Shown in pieces: positions 7,493-17,078 of a stretch of 37,965 nt of DNA (positions are counted from its first letter, which is position 1; every line of letters starts with the position of its first letter). The notes under the pieces are model-generated. The model was not told where the DNA came from, ran no database searches, and saw nothing but the letters and a program-made list of their open reading frames with translations. Origin of the DNA: CAZQFV01 sp964592645 (GTDB lineage Bacteria; Chloroflexota; Chloroflexia; DTKN01). The DNA is taken from NCBI GenBank assembly GCA_964592645.1, contig CAZQFV010000030.1:1-37965 (forward strand), given 5' to 3'. Made by a program: the position numbers and the translations under genes.

Positions 7493-9637
7493 GTGGACGA
7501 GAAAAAGCCCTCCCCCAGCAAAGCGCCGCCCGCGCCCGTTGACCTGGGGGCGCCCGGCCTCTACATCAACCGCGAGCTCAGCTTCCTGCAGTTCAACTGG
7601 CGCGTCCTGGAGGAGGCCCTGGGAAAACGGCACCCGCTCCTGGAGCGGGTCAAGTTCCTCTCCATCTTCTCCAGCAACCTCGACGAGTTCTTCATGATCC
7701 GCGTCTCTGGACTGGTGCGCCAGCTCACCGGCGGCGTGCGCGAGGCCCCGCCCGATGGGCTCTCCCCGGCCGAGCAACTGGCGGCGATCCGCGAGACCAT
7801 CCTGCCCTGGCTGGCCGAACAGATCAAGTGCTGGCAACAAGACCTACAGCCCAAGCTAGAAGAGGCCGGCATCCACGTCTGGCACTATGCCGACCTCAAG
7901 GGCAAGCAACGCAAACTGCTGCGCCGCTACTTTGAGCAAGAAATCTTCCCCGTCCTGACCCCACTGGCCTTCGATCCCGGCCACCCCTTCCCGCACATCT
8001 CCAACCTCAGCCTGAACCTGGCCGTGGTCATCAACGACCCGGCGCAGGGTCAGCGCTTCGCCCGCCTCAAGGTGCCCGATGTCTTCCCCCGCCTGCTGCC
8101 CATACCCAGCGAGGAGAAGGCCGACAGCTACGAGAAGCTGGGCCTGGCCCAGGCCAGGTTCAACAACTTTGTCTGGATAGAAGAGGTGGTCGCCGCCAAC
8201 CTGGACCTGCTCTTCCCCGGACTGGAGATCGTCGCCGCCTACCCCTTCCGGGTCACCCGCGACGCCGACCTGGAGATCGAGGAGGACGAAGCCTCCGACC
8301 TGCTGACCACGGTCGAGGAGAGCGTCGGGATGCGCCACTTTGGCTTCGTCGTGCGCCTGGAAGTGGACACGGCCATGCCCACCCGCATCCGCGAGATCCT
8401 GACCACCAACCTGGGCATCGCCCCCTACCAGGTCTATGCCGTGGACGGCCCCATCGGGCTGGCCGACCTGATGAACCTGCTGGCCGTCGACCGCCCGGAC
8501 CTCAAAGACCAACCCTTTGCCCCGGCCGTGCCCCCGGCGCTGGCCCGCGGCGAAAACATCTTTGCCGCCATTCGCCGCCACGATATCCTGCTCTACCACC
8601 CCTACGACAGCTTCGGCCCGGTGGTCGATTTCGTCCGCGCCGCCGCCCGCGACCCCAACGTGCTGGCGATCAAGCAGACCCTCTACCGCACCGGCAAGAA
8701 CTCGCCCATCGTCGACGCGCTGATGGAGGCCCGGGAGCAGGGGAAGCAGGTCGCCGTCCTGGTGGAACTCAAGGCCCGCTTCGACGAGGAGAACAACATC
8801 GTCTGGGCCCGGGCCCTGGAGCGCGACGGCGTCCACGTGGTCTACGGCCTGGTGGGGCTAAAAACGCACGCCAAGATGTGCCTGGTCGTCCGCCGGGAAC
8901 CGGAGGGAATCGTCCGCTATGTCCACCTGGGCACGGGAAACTATAACGCCACCACGGCGCGCGTCTACACCGACCTGGGCTACTTCACCTGCGACCCGGA
9001 CATCGGCGCCGACGTCTCCGAGCTCTTCAACGCCCTCACCGGCTACGCCCGCCAGACCCAGTACCGCCGCCTGCTGGTGGCTCCGGGCCAGATGCGCCAG
9101 GGCATCCTGCAGCGCGTCGAGCGCGAGATCGCCCGCCACCGCCAGCACGGCGACGGCTACCTGGCCTTCAAGGTCAACCACCTGGTGGACCCCCTCTGCA
9201 TCCAGGCCCTCTACCGGGCCTCGCAGGCCGGGGTCAAGATCGACCTGCAGGTGCGTAGCACCTGCTGCCTGCGGCCGGGGCTGCCCGGGATCAGCGAGAA
9301 CATCACCGTGACCTCGATCGTCGGGCGCTTCCTGGAGCACCCGCGCATCTACTACTTTCGCAACGGCGGCGAGGAGGAGATCCTGCTCGGCAGCGCCGAC
9401 CTGATGCAGCGCAACCTGGACCGGCGGGTGGAGACGCTCTTCCCGGTCGTGGACCCGGACCTGCGGGAGGCGCTGCGCGACAATATCCTGCGGGTGCACC
9501 TGCAGGACAACCAGCAGGCCCGGCGGCTGCTGCCGGACGGCAAATACGAGTGGGTACGGCCGCACTCCGGGGAGCCAGAGCTGAGCTCGCAGGCCTGGAT
9601 GATCGAGCATCGCGGGATGTGGAATCGGGAAGAGTAA
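7493..9637 (+). CDS. ppk: polyphosphate kinase 1
   Basis: 714 aa, normal length for PPK1, which makes polyphosphate from ATP reversibly. The N-terminal domain begins YINRELSFLQFNWRVLEEA, and NLDEFFMIRVSGL follows. Catalytic His459 lies in GLKTHAKMCLVV, and the second conserved His616 in FLEHPRIYYF, with HLGTGNYNATTARVYTDLGY between them. GTG 7493 is preferred because AAAGGAG sits 5 nt before it; an in-frame ATG at 7475 has no ribosome site and almost touches the predicted transcript start. The next gene, 86 bp on, encodes a phosphoesterase/GppA-type HD fusion, which suggests a polyphosphate or alarmone link. Confidence 0.95.
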   Translation: MDEKKPSPSKAPPAPVDLGAPGLYINRELSFLQFNWRVLEEALGKRHPLLERVKFLSIFSSNLDEFFMIRVSGLVRQLTGGVREAPPDGLSPAEQLAAIRETILPWLAEQIKCWQQDLQPKLEEAGIHVWHYADLKGKQRKLLRRYFEQEIFPVLTPLAFDPGHPFPHISNLSLNLAVVINDPAQGQRFARLKVPDVFPRLLPIPSEEKADSYEKLGLAQARFNNFVWIEEVVAANLDLLFPGLEIVAAYPFRVTRDADLEIEEDEASDLLTTVEESVGMRHFGFVVRLEVDTAMPTRIREILTTNLGIAPYQVYAVDGPIGLADLMNLLAVDRPDLKDQPFAPAVPPALARGENIFAAIRRHDILLYHPYDSFGPVVDFVRAAARDPNVLAIKQTLYRTGKNSPIVDALMEAREQGKQVAVLVELKARFDEENNIVWARALERDGVHVVYGLVGLKTHAKMCLVVRREPEGIVRYVHLGTGNYNATTARVYTDLGYFTCDPDIGADVSELFNALTGYARQTQYRRLLVAPGQMRQGILQRVEREIARHRQHGDGYLAFKVNHLVDPLCIQALYRASQAGVKIDLQVRSTCCLRPGLPGISENITVTSIVGRFLEHPRIYYFRNGGEEEILLGSADLMQRNLDRRVETLFPVVDPDLREALRDNILRVHLQDNQQARRLLPDGKYEWVRPHSGEPELSSQAWMIEHRGMWNREE

Positions 9638-9723
9638 AAGGGCGAGAAAGCGAAAAGGCGAATCTCCCGGTTAGCGGATCGGCCAGTCGGCGAGTCCGAT
9701 TGGAGCCGAAACAGGGGGGCGAG

Positions 9724-11136
9724 ATGAAGGTAGCACTGCTTGGGGATGTCCATGCGAACCTGCCGGCCCTGGAGGCAGTGCTGGCCCACGCCCACAGGCA
9801 GGGCGTGGAGGCCATCTGGAACGTGGGCGATTGGCTGGGGTACGGGGCGTTCCCGAACGAGGTGGTGGCGCTGCTGCGGAGGGAAGCCGCGCTGAACATC
9901 ATCGGCAACTATGACCTGAAGGCGCTGGAGATCATGCAGGAGCCCGAGCGCAAGGTCAAGCGTTCGGAAAAGCTGCTGGCCCTTCGCTGGACCTACGAGC
10001 AACTGAGCAAGGAAAACCGCAAGTACTTGCGGGCCCTCTCGCAGGAGATGCGGCTGGAGGTAGAAGGGAGGCGCATTCTGCTGACCCACGGCAGCCCGGC
10101 CGCGAACACCGAGCATCTGGGTCCGGAGACGCCGCTGGAGCGGCTGCGGGCGTTGGCGGCCATGGCCCGCGCCGACGTGGTGATCTGCGGGCACTCGCAC
10201 CGGCCCTTGGCGCGCAAGGTGGGGGCGGTGTGGTTCATCAACACCGGCAGCGTCGGCCGGCCGGACGACGGCGACCCCCGCGCCTGCTACGCCATCCTCG
10301 TGCTCGGCCCGCGCTACTTCCGCGTCCAGCACCACCGGGTGGCGTACGACGTGGAGCGCGCCGTCGCGGCCATCCGCAAGCACAAACTGCCGGAGGCCTT
10401 TGCCCAGATGGTCCTGCAGGGACGCAGCCTGGATGCGGTGCAGCCAACTCCCCCGGAGGAGGAACCCCTGGTGCCGCGGGAAGCGGCCCCTCCCCCCTCT
10501 TCGGACTCGCCGGCCGCGGCCGTCCCCGTCCTGGAGGTCGTCCCGCCGCCGGACGCCGACTCCGGGGAGGGCGCCCTCCAATCCGTACGGCTCCTCTCCC
10601 AACGCCATGCCAGCGACGAGCACCCCGCGCATGTCGCCCGCCTGGCGCTGCGGCTCTACGACGAGCTGCAGCCGCTGCACGGGCTCGGCCCACGCGAGCG
10701 CTTCTGGCTGCAGTGCGCGGCCCTGTTGCACGACATCGGCTGGGCGGAAGGCTGGAAAGCCCACCACAAAACGTCGCTGCGCATGATCCTCGAGGACCCC
10801 TCCCTGCCGTTCCCCCGGCGCGAGCGGCTCATCCTCGGCTCGATCGCCCGCTACCACCGCCGCGCCCTGCCCAGCCCGGAGCACGCCCACTTCGCCGCCC
10901 TCAAGCCCAACGACCAGCGCATCGTCACCGTCCTGGCCGCCCTGCTGCGCGTGGCCGACGGGCTGGACTGCACCCACCAGGGGGTCGTGGCCGACCTGGC
11001 AGTTGAGGCGACGGCCGAGGCCCTGGTGGTGCGCTGCCAAGCTCGCGCCGATGCCGAGGAGGAGCGCGAGGACGCGCTGGGGAAAGGGGACCTGCTGCAG
11101 CAGGTGTTTGGGAAATCCCTGCAGGTGTTCGTCTAG
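9724..11136 (+). CDS. metallophosphoesterase fused to a GppA-type HD domain
   Basis: 470 aa. Residues 1 to about 235 are a calcineurin-like phosphoesterase of the YfcE/MJ0936 type with the whole metal set: GDVHAN (7-12), GDWLGYG, GNYD, THGSP, GHSHRP. A Pro/Ala-rich linker (about 240-285) follows. Residues about 290-470 resemble the C-terminal HD domain of Ppx/GppA phosphatases: HASDEHPAHVARLAL, LLHDIGW (His336-Asp337), ARYHRRALP, RVADGLDCTHQG. The actin-like exopolyphosphatase domain that normally precedes this HD part is absent. Adjacency to ppk suggests a role in polyphosphate, (p)ppGpp or cyclic nucleotide turnover (inference). ATG 9724 follows a G-rich ribosome site. The gene converges on the GT4 gene with a 4-bp gap. 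Confidence 0.85.
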   Translation: MKVALLGDVHANLPALEAVLAHAHRQGVEAIWNVGDWLGYGAFPNEVVALLRREAALNIIGNYDLKALEIMQEPERKVKRSEKLLALRWTYEQLSKENRKYLRALSQEMRLEVEGRRILLTHGSPAANTEHLGPETPLERLRALAAMARADVVICGHSHRPLARKVGAVWFINTGSVGRPDDGDPRACYAILVLGPRYFRVQHHRVAYDVERAVAAIRKHKLPEAFAQMVLQGRSLDAVQPTPPEEEPLVPREAAPPPSSDSPAAAVPVLEVVPPPDADSGEGALQSVRLLSQRHASDEHPAHVARLALRLYDELQPLHGLGPRERFWLQCAALLHDIGWAEGWKAHHKTSLRMILEDPSLPFPRRERLILGSIARYHRRALPSPEHAHFAALKPNDQRIVTVLAALLRVADGLDCTHQGVVADLAVEATAEALVVRCQARADAEEEREDALGKGDLLQQVFGKSLQVFV

Positions 11137-11140
11137 CTCT

Positions 11141-12547
11141 CTACTCCAGCAGCTCGGGGATCTCGGCCAGCGTCTCGGCCACCGCCTGCAGCGAAGCGCA
11201 GTCGTCCTCGGTGAGGCCCATCTCGGCCAGGGCCTGCGCCGCCAGTTGGGCCGGCAGGGAGGAGCGCTTCTCCAGGGACGCCGGGACGGGCGGGACATCG
11301 GGCAGCGCGGCCGGCCGGCCGGTCTGGGGCACAAAGAGGGGCGCACCCCGCGGGCGGGGAGGCGGCACTCCCTTCAGGTGGGCCAGGAAGCGGATATACC
11401 CCTCGGCCTCGGCCTCCATGGTGTGCTGGGTGGCGGTGTAGCGGCGCGCGTTCTCGCCAAAGGTGCGCCGTGCCTCGGGGTGATCGGCCAGGTAAGAGAG
11501 GAAGGCGTAAAGCTCCTCTTCTTCCTGCTCTCCCGTGTCCACCTGGATGGCGACATCGGCCGGCAGGCCGGTGAAGGCGCCGGTGCGCGACACCAACGTG
11601 GGCAGTCCGGCCCCCAGGATGCGCAGGAGGCTGGCCGAGGTCTCGCCGGCCGTGGGGTAGCGCAGGTTGATGCAGATGTCGCTGGCCGCCAGGTAGCCGG
11701 CGAAGGACCCCGTATCGACATATCCGGTGACACGCACGGCGTCCCGGAGCCCCAGGCGGCGGATGAGGCCGGCCAGGTCGAAATTGGGCGAGATGCTGCC
11801 GACCAGGACGAAAAGGGCGTCGGGATGGGTCTCGCGCAGGAGGCGATAGGCCCGCAGGGCCGGTTCCATACGCTTGTAGGGGTTAATATGGCCGAAAGAG
11901 GAAAGCAGCAGGGCCTCTTCCGGCAGTCCCAACCGGCGCCGGGCCTCCATCCGCTCGGGCAGGACCGGCAGCGGCACCCCCATCGGCACCACCGCCACCG
12001 GCACTTCCGGCCGTATAGCCCGCACCTGGCCGGCCACGTACTCACTGTGCGCTATCACCGCCGTGGCCCGGGCGATCACATCCTCGCACAGTGGGTACTG
12101 AAACACTTCCTCCGATAGCTGCCCACGCATCCCGCGCAGGGCCAGCTTCCAGGCGGCCTCGCCGTAGCGCACCATGGCGTCGTGGTAGGCCATGCCATCG
12201 CCATGGCGAAAGGCGCGCCACAGCACCAGGTGGTGGATGACGAAATCATGCAGGACGACAACGCCGGGATGCTGCTCCAGGGCGGTCAGGATATAGTCGT
12301 GAGCCGGGCTGTTGCCCACATGGTAGAGCGTAGCATCGTATCCCGGCCGGCGGCGGAGCATGCCGGCGTAGCGCTTCGCGGGCAGGATGCGGAAATGGGC
12401 CAGGATGTCGGGGTTGCTCGGCTTGTAGCCCTCGTCGATAAAGAGGTCGAGGTCGGCGTAGGCGGCTAGGTAGGGCAGCAGGTCCTCGCTATAGTCCGAG
12501 ATCCCGGAGGCGATAGGGTTGAGGGGAGAAAAATAGGCAAGGCGCAT
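11141..12547 (-). CDS. GT4-family glycosyltransferase
   Basis: 468 aa with two Rossmann lobes. The start MRLAYFSPLNPIASGISDYS is typical of GT4 enzymes. VVLHDFVIHHLVLW and VIAHSEYVAGQV are in the acceptor lobe. SFGHINPYKRMEPALRAY, GYVDTGSFAGYLAASDICI and the donor-binding ETSASLLRILGAGLPTLVS are in the donor lobe, the latter standing for the family's E-x7-E (here partly changed). The C-terminal tail of about 70 residues is Pro-rich then helical and not family-typical. It probably adds a sugar to a surface polysaccharide. ATG 12547 matches family N-termini although its ribosome site is weak; GTG 12571 with GAAAGGGT just before it is the alternative. Confidence 0.85.
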   Translation of the reverse strand: MRLAYFSPLNPIASGISDYSEDLLPYLAAYADLDLFIDEGYKPSNPDILAHFRILPAKRYAGMLRRRPGYDATLYHVGNSPAHDYILTALEQHPGVVVLHDFVIHHLVLWRAFRHGDGMAYHDAMVRYGEAAWKLALRGMRGQLSEEVFQYPLCEDVIARATAVIAHSEYVAGQVRAIRPEVPVAVVPMGVPLPVLPERMEARRRLGLPEEALLLSSFGHINPYKRMEPALRAYRLLRETHPDALFVLVGSISPNFDLAGLIRRLGLRDAVRVTGYVDTGSFAGYLAASDICINLRYPTAGETSASLLRILGAGLPTLVSRTGAFTGLPADVAIQVDTGEQEEEELYAFLSYLADHPEARRTFGENARRYTATQHTMEAEAEGYIRFLAHLKGVPPPRPRGAPLFVPQTGRPAALPDVPPVPASLEKRSSLPAQLAAQALAEMGLTEDDCASLQAVAETLAEIPELLE

Positions 12548-12600
12548 AGCAAGGTCCGGTCGATAGCACACCCTTTCAAGATAGGAAAACGTCCGGCAGT

Positions 12601-12609
12601 ATTATACCA
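12601..12609 (-). promoter_or_regulatory. extended -10 promoter for the GT4 gene
   Basis: The minus strand reads ATATGGTATAATAC: TATAAT at 12606-12601 preceded by TGG. It overlaps the stop codon region of the ABC ATPase relic. No clear -35. Confidence 0.55.
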
Positions 12610-13066
12610 TATTCTGCGGCCTTGCGCGGAGGCGAAGCAGATCCAACATCTCCTGCTGCATCAGCGGGTCCGGGCCAATCGTGGGCTCGTCCAATAGCAG
12701 CAGCTCCGGCCGGTGCACCAGCGCCTGCACCACACCCATTTTCTGCTTATTGCCCCAGGAGAGGTTCTTGAGCGGGCGCTTCAGGTCCAGGTCCAGCCGG
12801 CCGGCCATCTGCCGCCCACAGGCCCAGTCCACCCGCCGCCCGCGCAAGCTGTCCAGGTAGCGCAGCAGCCCCTCGACGGTCGTGTTGTCTTGCAGCGCCA
12901 GCTCACCGGGCAGGTAGCCGCAGCGCGCCTTGAAAGCCACCGGCTGCGCCTGGAGGGCCTGTACCGCCTGCGGATCGTGCTCGACGCGCTGGCCGCCGGC
13001 CGCCGCCCGACTCACCGGCCCCGTCCGCGGCGCACCCCGCCCACCGGGAGGGCTTGAGAGCAGCAA
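12602..13066 (-). pseudogene. truncated ABC transporter ATPase
   Basis: The frame holds the second half of an ABC-2-type ATPase: CGYLPGELALQDNTTVEGLL, then the signature LSWGNKQKMGVVQAL (normal form SKGNKQKLGLVQAL), Walker B LLLLDEP and GPDPLMQQEMLDLLR. The N-terminal Walker A (GxxGxGKT) is missing: residues upstream are an Arg/Ala/Gly-rich stretch with no P-loop in this frame, and the C-terminal third after the D-loop is gone. Without Walker A it cannot be an active ATPase, and no permease gene is nearby. It lies between the terminator of the 1282-aa gene and the GT4 promoter, probably a decayed insertion or deletion scar. Confidence 0.75.
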
Positions 13067-13072
13067 GAAAAA

Positions 13073-13112
13073 TAAGGTTCCCGGCCCCTTCCGGAAGGGG
13101 CCGGGAACCTTA
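13073..13112 (-). terminator. perfect-palindrome rho-independent terminator
   Basis: Two 20-nt arms (13073-13092 and 13093-13112) are exact reverse complements, giving a GC-rich hairpin whose tip is TTCCGGAA. On the minus strand it is followed by TTTTTCTT. It lies 12 bp past the stop codon of the 1282-aa secreted protein gene and terminates it. Confidence 0.9.
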
Positions 13113-13123
13113 CGCTTGTTGGG

Positions 13124-16100
13124 CTAGGGGGCGGCTTTGATCACGATCGGCAGGTACACCCGGTAGACCTGCCGGACCGTCACCGTCCATGCTGCCGTGT
13201 AGGCCGAGTAGCCGGCCGGGTTGTGGGCGCGCACGCGCCAGGTGTGGGCGCCGATCCCCAGGGTGGCGGTGTAGAGCGGCTCCGTGGTCGTGTAGCGTGC
13301 GCCGTCCAGCTCGATCTCGTAGCCCTCGGGGGTCCCGCCGCTGCCGGCCGTCCAGGTAAAGGTGATCGCCGCCGTCGTCGTCACCGTGCCGTCGGGCGGC
13401 GCCACCGGCACCGGGACCCCGGCCGGATCGACGATCTGCCCGCTCCAGGGAGCCGTGTAGGCGGAAGCTCCGGCGGCGTTCACCGCCCGTACCCGCCAGC
13501 TAAAGGGTCCGGCCGGCAGGGTCAGGGGGTAGGCCGTGCCGGTCGTCGTGTAGACCGTCCCGTTGACCTCCAGGTTGTAGAGGTCGGCCGGCGAACCGGC
13601 GGCGCCCTGCCAGGTGAAGGTGATCTCATGGGTGGTGGTAACCAGGGCGCCGTCGGGCGGATAGACCGGCGTGGGCACGCCCGGCGCATCGAGGATCGTC
13701 AGGCCCCAGGCCGCGCTGTACTCCGAGCAGCCGGCCAGGTTGCAGGCGCGCACCTGCCAGGAGTGGTCGCCGGCCGACAGGGTCGTGGGATAGACGGTCT
13801 CCGTGACGGTCCGGGGGACGCCGTCTAGCTGCAGGTCGTAGGAATCGGGCACATCCCCCGCCCCCGCCTGCCAGGTCAGGGTGACGTCATGGGTGGTAGT
13901 GAAGAGGCTGCCGTCGGGCGGGGAGAGCAACTCGGGGGTGGCCGGCGGGTCCAGCACTCGGACCGTCCAGGGATCGGCGTAGGCCGAGGCGCCGCCGCTG
14001 TGGTAGGCGCGCACGGTCCAGGTGTACAGGCCGGCGTCGAGGATCAGCGGGAAGGAGGTGGCGGTGGTGGTATAGACCGTGCCGCCGACGTTCAGGTTGT
14101 AGCCCTCCAGCGCCCCGCCGCCTGCTCGTGGCTCCCAGGTGAAGGTGATGGCATGGACACCGGATACGGTGCCGTCGGGCGGGGAGAGCAGGGCGGGCAC
14201 GGCCGGCGGCAGGTAGTAGCAGCCAAAGGGCTGGTAGGTCAGGGCGACGTCGTCGATGTACCAGCCGTCGGCGACCACATAGCCGTCGGAGGTCAGGAGA
14301 AAGCGAAAGGCCACGCTGGGTTGCTCGTCAAAGGCCGGCGTGGCCCAGCTCTGCCGGTTCCAGCTCTGATACCCGGTATAGCCGACCGGGAAGGATTTCC
14401 AGGTTGCGCCGCCGTCGAGGGAGTATTGGACGAAGCCAAAGTCCCAATCCTCTTCCAGGTCGTAGCGGTGCCAGAAGCTCAGCTCCGTGCCGATGACACC
14501 GCTCAGGTTGAGGGTGGGGGAGCGCAGCCAGGACTCGGTGTTATTCTGGTAACTGCCACCGGGGCTGTCCGACCAGGCATGGGTCGGGCTGTGGGACTGC
14601 TCGGTGGTGATCGCCCAGAGGTTGTTGACCCCGCCTTTGGTCCAGCCTCCGGGGCCATGCTCCATATCGTCGGCGAAGAAGGGCGCCGCCGGCAGAGGCA
14701 GGCCGAGATATAAGCGCACCGGGACCGTGTAGGCGCCCTGGTCGGCGGTCAGGATGTTGACCAGATCGATCCGTCCGCCGCAGGGCATGGCCGGGCCGAT
14801 GGAAAGCTCAAAGGCCGTCAGGTTGGACTGGACGGCGCCCGCGGCGATGTCCGGGTAGGCGGCGTCGGCCACGGTGACGGTGACGCCGGGGGTCTGGACG
14901 ACCAGATGGGCGCTGATATTGGTCGCGGTGGCGGCGCCGGTGTTGGCGAGGGCTGCCCAGAGCAGCAGGCCGCTCTCGCCCGGCTCGGCGTAGCCGTTGG
15001 CGTTGCCTCCGGGCACGTTGTCGTCGATGGTCAGGCCGGCCCCGACCAGGTCGGGCTGGGGACCCAGGGGGATGTTCACGGTGGTGGTAATTCCGGCCGT
15101 GACGGAGGCCGTGACAACGGTGGGGTCGGGGTAACCCGGCAGCAACGGGCCGGCCGTCAGGGTGTAGTCGTCGGCCATCAGCGGCATAACATAGGCTCCG
15201 TTGGCGTCGGTCTGCACGGTCATTGTGGTGGACATGCCCTGGCCGACGACCAGGACGCCGGGGATGGGCGCCAGGGAGAGGGAGTCGTACACGGTCCCGG
15301 CGATCCAGCCCTTGGGCTGGCCGCAGGAGGGAAAGCGGAAGGAGCCGATCCAGGTGTGCCAGTTGCCGCTGGTCGTGACAAAGTATTCTTGCGTGTACCA
15401 GAAGGTGCAGTCGTCCACCGGGTCCACGCTCATCGCGCTGTAGTCGCCCCAGCGGTTCGAGCCGGTCTGCGAACCGGTGCCCGCCTTGAGCGAGGCTTCG
15501 GCCTGGGTCATCCAGCCGAGCGGCTCGCCGTTCAGGCGGCCGGTGTAGCGGATCGAGGGGTACAGGCTGCTGCTGGAGACGCTGTAGCCCAGCGCCACGT
15601 TGCCGTCCTGGTCGGCGGCGATGCTGCCCATCCAGCGGTAGTGGTCGTCGGGCTGGAAGGTGCCCTGTTGGTAGACGAACGGCGTCCCTTGGGGGTCGCG
15701 GATTTCGTACCAGCGCACGCCGCCGGACTCGCCGCTGGCGACAGTGTGGTTGACAAAGAGGGACTCGTGGTCGCCATAGTTGCGGTACTGCAGCAGGTAC
15801 ATCAGCCGGTCGCCGATGCTGTCGAGCTTTTGGCTGGTGCCGGGCTGCGGGATCGAGGAGCCCCAGGCGAGCATGCTAAACGGGGCGACCGGCAAGTTGA
15901 TCGGTCCGTCCAGGTGGCCGGTGACCGGCGGCCCCCAGTCGACATAGGCCTTCCACATGTACAGTGTGTCCGGGTACTCCACGGAGAGCAGATAGTTCGG
16001 CGAGCCGGCCGGGGGCAGGGGGCCGCGCACGTTGGCGGGCAGCAGGCTGCCGTAGGCGGTCCCGGTTGTAAAACGGATGTAGTCGAAAGGAGCCCCCACC

Positions 16101-16972
16101 AACATGTCGTTGCGGTCGAGGGCCCATATCCAGACGCCGCTCCATGGGTCGAACATATTGGCCGTCATGTAGTAGCCGTCCGACCACACGCCCAGCTTGG
16201 GGTAGTCGTGCCAGGGCGAGCCGTCGGCGTCAACCTCGAAGGAGTAGTAGTACCAGCCCCCGCTCACCGGGTCGCCGCTCATGGAGATGGCCATGCATTC
16301 GTGGACGGGGCCGGACGAGGGCAGCCGGAAGTCGGTGACCAGCCAGCGGTCAACGATAGGGTCGTAGACCACGATGACATCGCCGCGGTTCTGGGTGTTG
16401 CACGGCGGGGGTGCCGGCAAGAAGAACGAGTCGTAAGGCAGGTTGACCAGCTCGGCGCCGGTGGCCTTGTCGTAGATGCCGATGGCAATGTTGACGACCT
16501 GGATGTAGTGGTTGGGCCCGACGTCGCCGTCGGTGTCGGGCGGGTGCAAGCCGCCGCCGTCGGTAATGTCCAGCCCCTCGAAGCCGATGATGGGCTGCGG
16601 CATCCGGCCGGGCCCTTGCCATGTCTGGGCCAGGGGGTCGAGCGCCCCGGACGGCTCGGGCCACTCCCCGATGACGACCGGGCGCGGCATCTCCAGCCGC
16701 GGAAAGTTGGTGTCGCCGGGCCGGGGCAGGTCGCGCAGGTCGCCGTGCCAGGCGGTGGGCGGCGCCGAACGGCCCACGACGGGCTCGTGGTTGGTCTCGT
16801 CGGGCGGCGGCGAGGCATAGTCGGAGAGGCCGCTGATGAAGGGCTCACCGCCGGGGTAGGAGGCCGGCCTGCTACCGGCCACGGGGGGGATGTTGCCGAC
16901 CAAGCTGAACATGAGCATTCCCGCCGCCAGGAGCATGAGCATTCCGGCGACCAGGCGTCGTGGTGGTTTCAT
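13124..16972 (-). CDS. large secreted modular protein with four tandem Fn3-like repeats
   Basis: 1282 aa, exported. A signal peptide (MKPPRRLVAGMLMLLAAG) is followed by about 520 residues of probable beta-propeller-like sequence of unknown function (GLHPPDTDGDVGPNHYIQ, DGNVALGYSVSSSS, WGDYSAMSVDP). Next come a carboxypeptidase-regulatory-like module (GWIAGTVYDSLSLAPIPG), a MAM/jelly-roll-like module (WAITTEQSHSPTHAWSDS ... GWYIDDVAL), and four repeats of about 85-90 residues, each opening P-x4-SPPDG or variant and closing in a Ser-Ala-Tyr segment. It ends YRVYLPIVIKAAP, a Chloroflexota-type C-terminal motif. ATG 16972 is chosen for the signal peptide and AAGGAAAGGA upstream. Probably cell-surface; no catalytic motif was recognised. 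Confidence 0.8.
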   Translation of the reverse strand: MKPPRRLVAGMLMLLAAGMLMFSLVGNIPPVAGSRPASYPGGEPFISGLSDYASPPPDETNHEPVVGRSAPPTAWHGDLRDLPRPGDTNFPRLEMPRPVVIGEWPEPSGALDPLAQTWQGPGRMPQPIIGFEGLDITDGGGLHPPDTDGDVGPNHYIQVVNIAIGIYDKATGAELVNLPYDSFFLPAPPPCNTQNRGDVIVVYDPIVDRWLVTDFRLPSSGPVHECMAISMSGDPVSGGWYYYSFEVDADGSPWHDYPKLGVWSDGYYMTANMFDPWSGVWIWALDRNDMLVGAPFDYIRFTTGTAYGSLLPANVRGPLPPAGSPNYLLSVEYPDTLYMWKAYVDWGPPVTGHLDGPINLPVAPFSMLAWGSSIPQPGTSQKLDSIGDRLMYLLQYRNYGDHESLFVNHTVASGESGGVRWYEIRDPQGTPFVYQQGTFQPDDHYRWMGSIAADQDGNVALGYSVSSSSLYPSIRYTGRLNGEPLGWMTQAEASLKAGTGSQTGSNRWGDYSAMSVDPVDDCTFWYTQEYFVTTSGNWHTWIGSFRFPSCGQPKGWIAGTVYDSLSLAPIPGVLVVGQGMSTTMTVQTDANGAYVMPLMADDYTLTAGPLLPGYPDPTVVTASVTAGITTTVNIPLGPQPDLVGAGLTIDDNVPGGNANGYAEPGESGLLLWAALANTGAATATNISAHLVVQTPGVTVTVADAAYPDIAAGAVQSNLTAFELSIGPAMPCGGRIDLVNILTADQGAYTVPVRLYLGLPLPAAPFFADDMEHGPGGWTKGGVNNLWAITTEQSHSPTHAWSDSPGGSYQNNTESWLRSPTLNLSGVIGTELSFWHRYDLEEDWDFGFVQYSLDGGATWKSFPVGYTGYQSWNRQSWATPAFDEQPSVAFRFLLTSDGYVVADGWYIDDVALTYQPFGCYYLPPAVPALLSPPDGTVSGVHAITFTWEPRAGGGALEGYNLNVGGTVYTTTATSFPLILDAGLYTWTVRAYHSGGASAYADPWTVRVLDPPATPELLSPPDGSLFTTTHDVTLTWQAGAGDVPDSYDLQLDGVPRTVTETVYPTTLSAGDHSWQVRACNLAGCSEYSAAWGLTILDAPGVPTPVYPPDGALVTTTHEITFTWQGAAGSPADLYNLEVNGTVYTTTGTAYPLTLPAGPFSWRVRAVNAAGASAYTAPWSGQIVDPAGVPVPVAPPDGTVTTTAAITFTWTAGSGGTPEGYEIELDGARYTTTEPLYTATLGIGAHTWRVRAHNPAGYSAYTAAWTVTVRQVYRVYLPIVIKAAP

Positions 16973-17024
16973 GGCGTTTTCCTTTCCTTGTAGGAGGGAC
17001 CGGGTTTTCGACGTCAGCAGGGGC

Positions 17025-17033
17025 ATTATAACA
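17025..17033 (-). promoter_or_regulatory. extended -10 promoter for the 1282-aa protein gene
   Basis: The minus strand reads TGTTATAAT: TATAAT at 17030-17025 with TGT before it. The start is about 45 nt before ATG 16972. Confidence 0.6.
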
Positions 17034-17078
17034 CAATTTCCCAGATCTTGCTGTATGCTCATGGGCTGCAAAGTGCCC

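Noticed and set aside
14906..16993. 695-aa plus-strand open frame opposite the 1282-aa secreted protein
   Set aside because: Composition typical of a shadow frame. The minus-strand gene has signal peptide, repeats, promoter and terminator.
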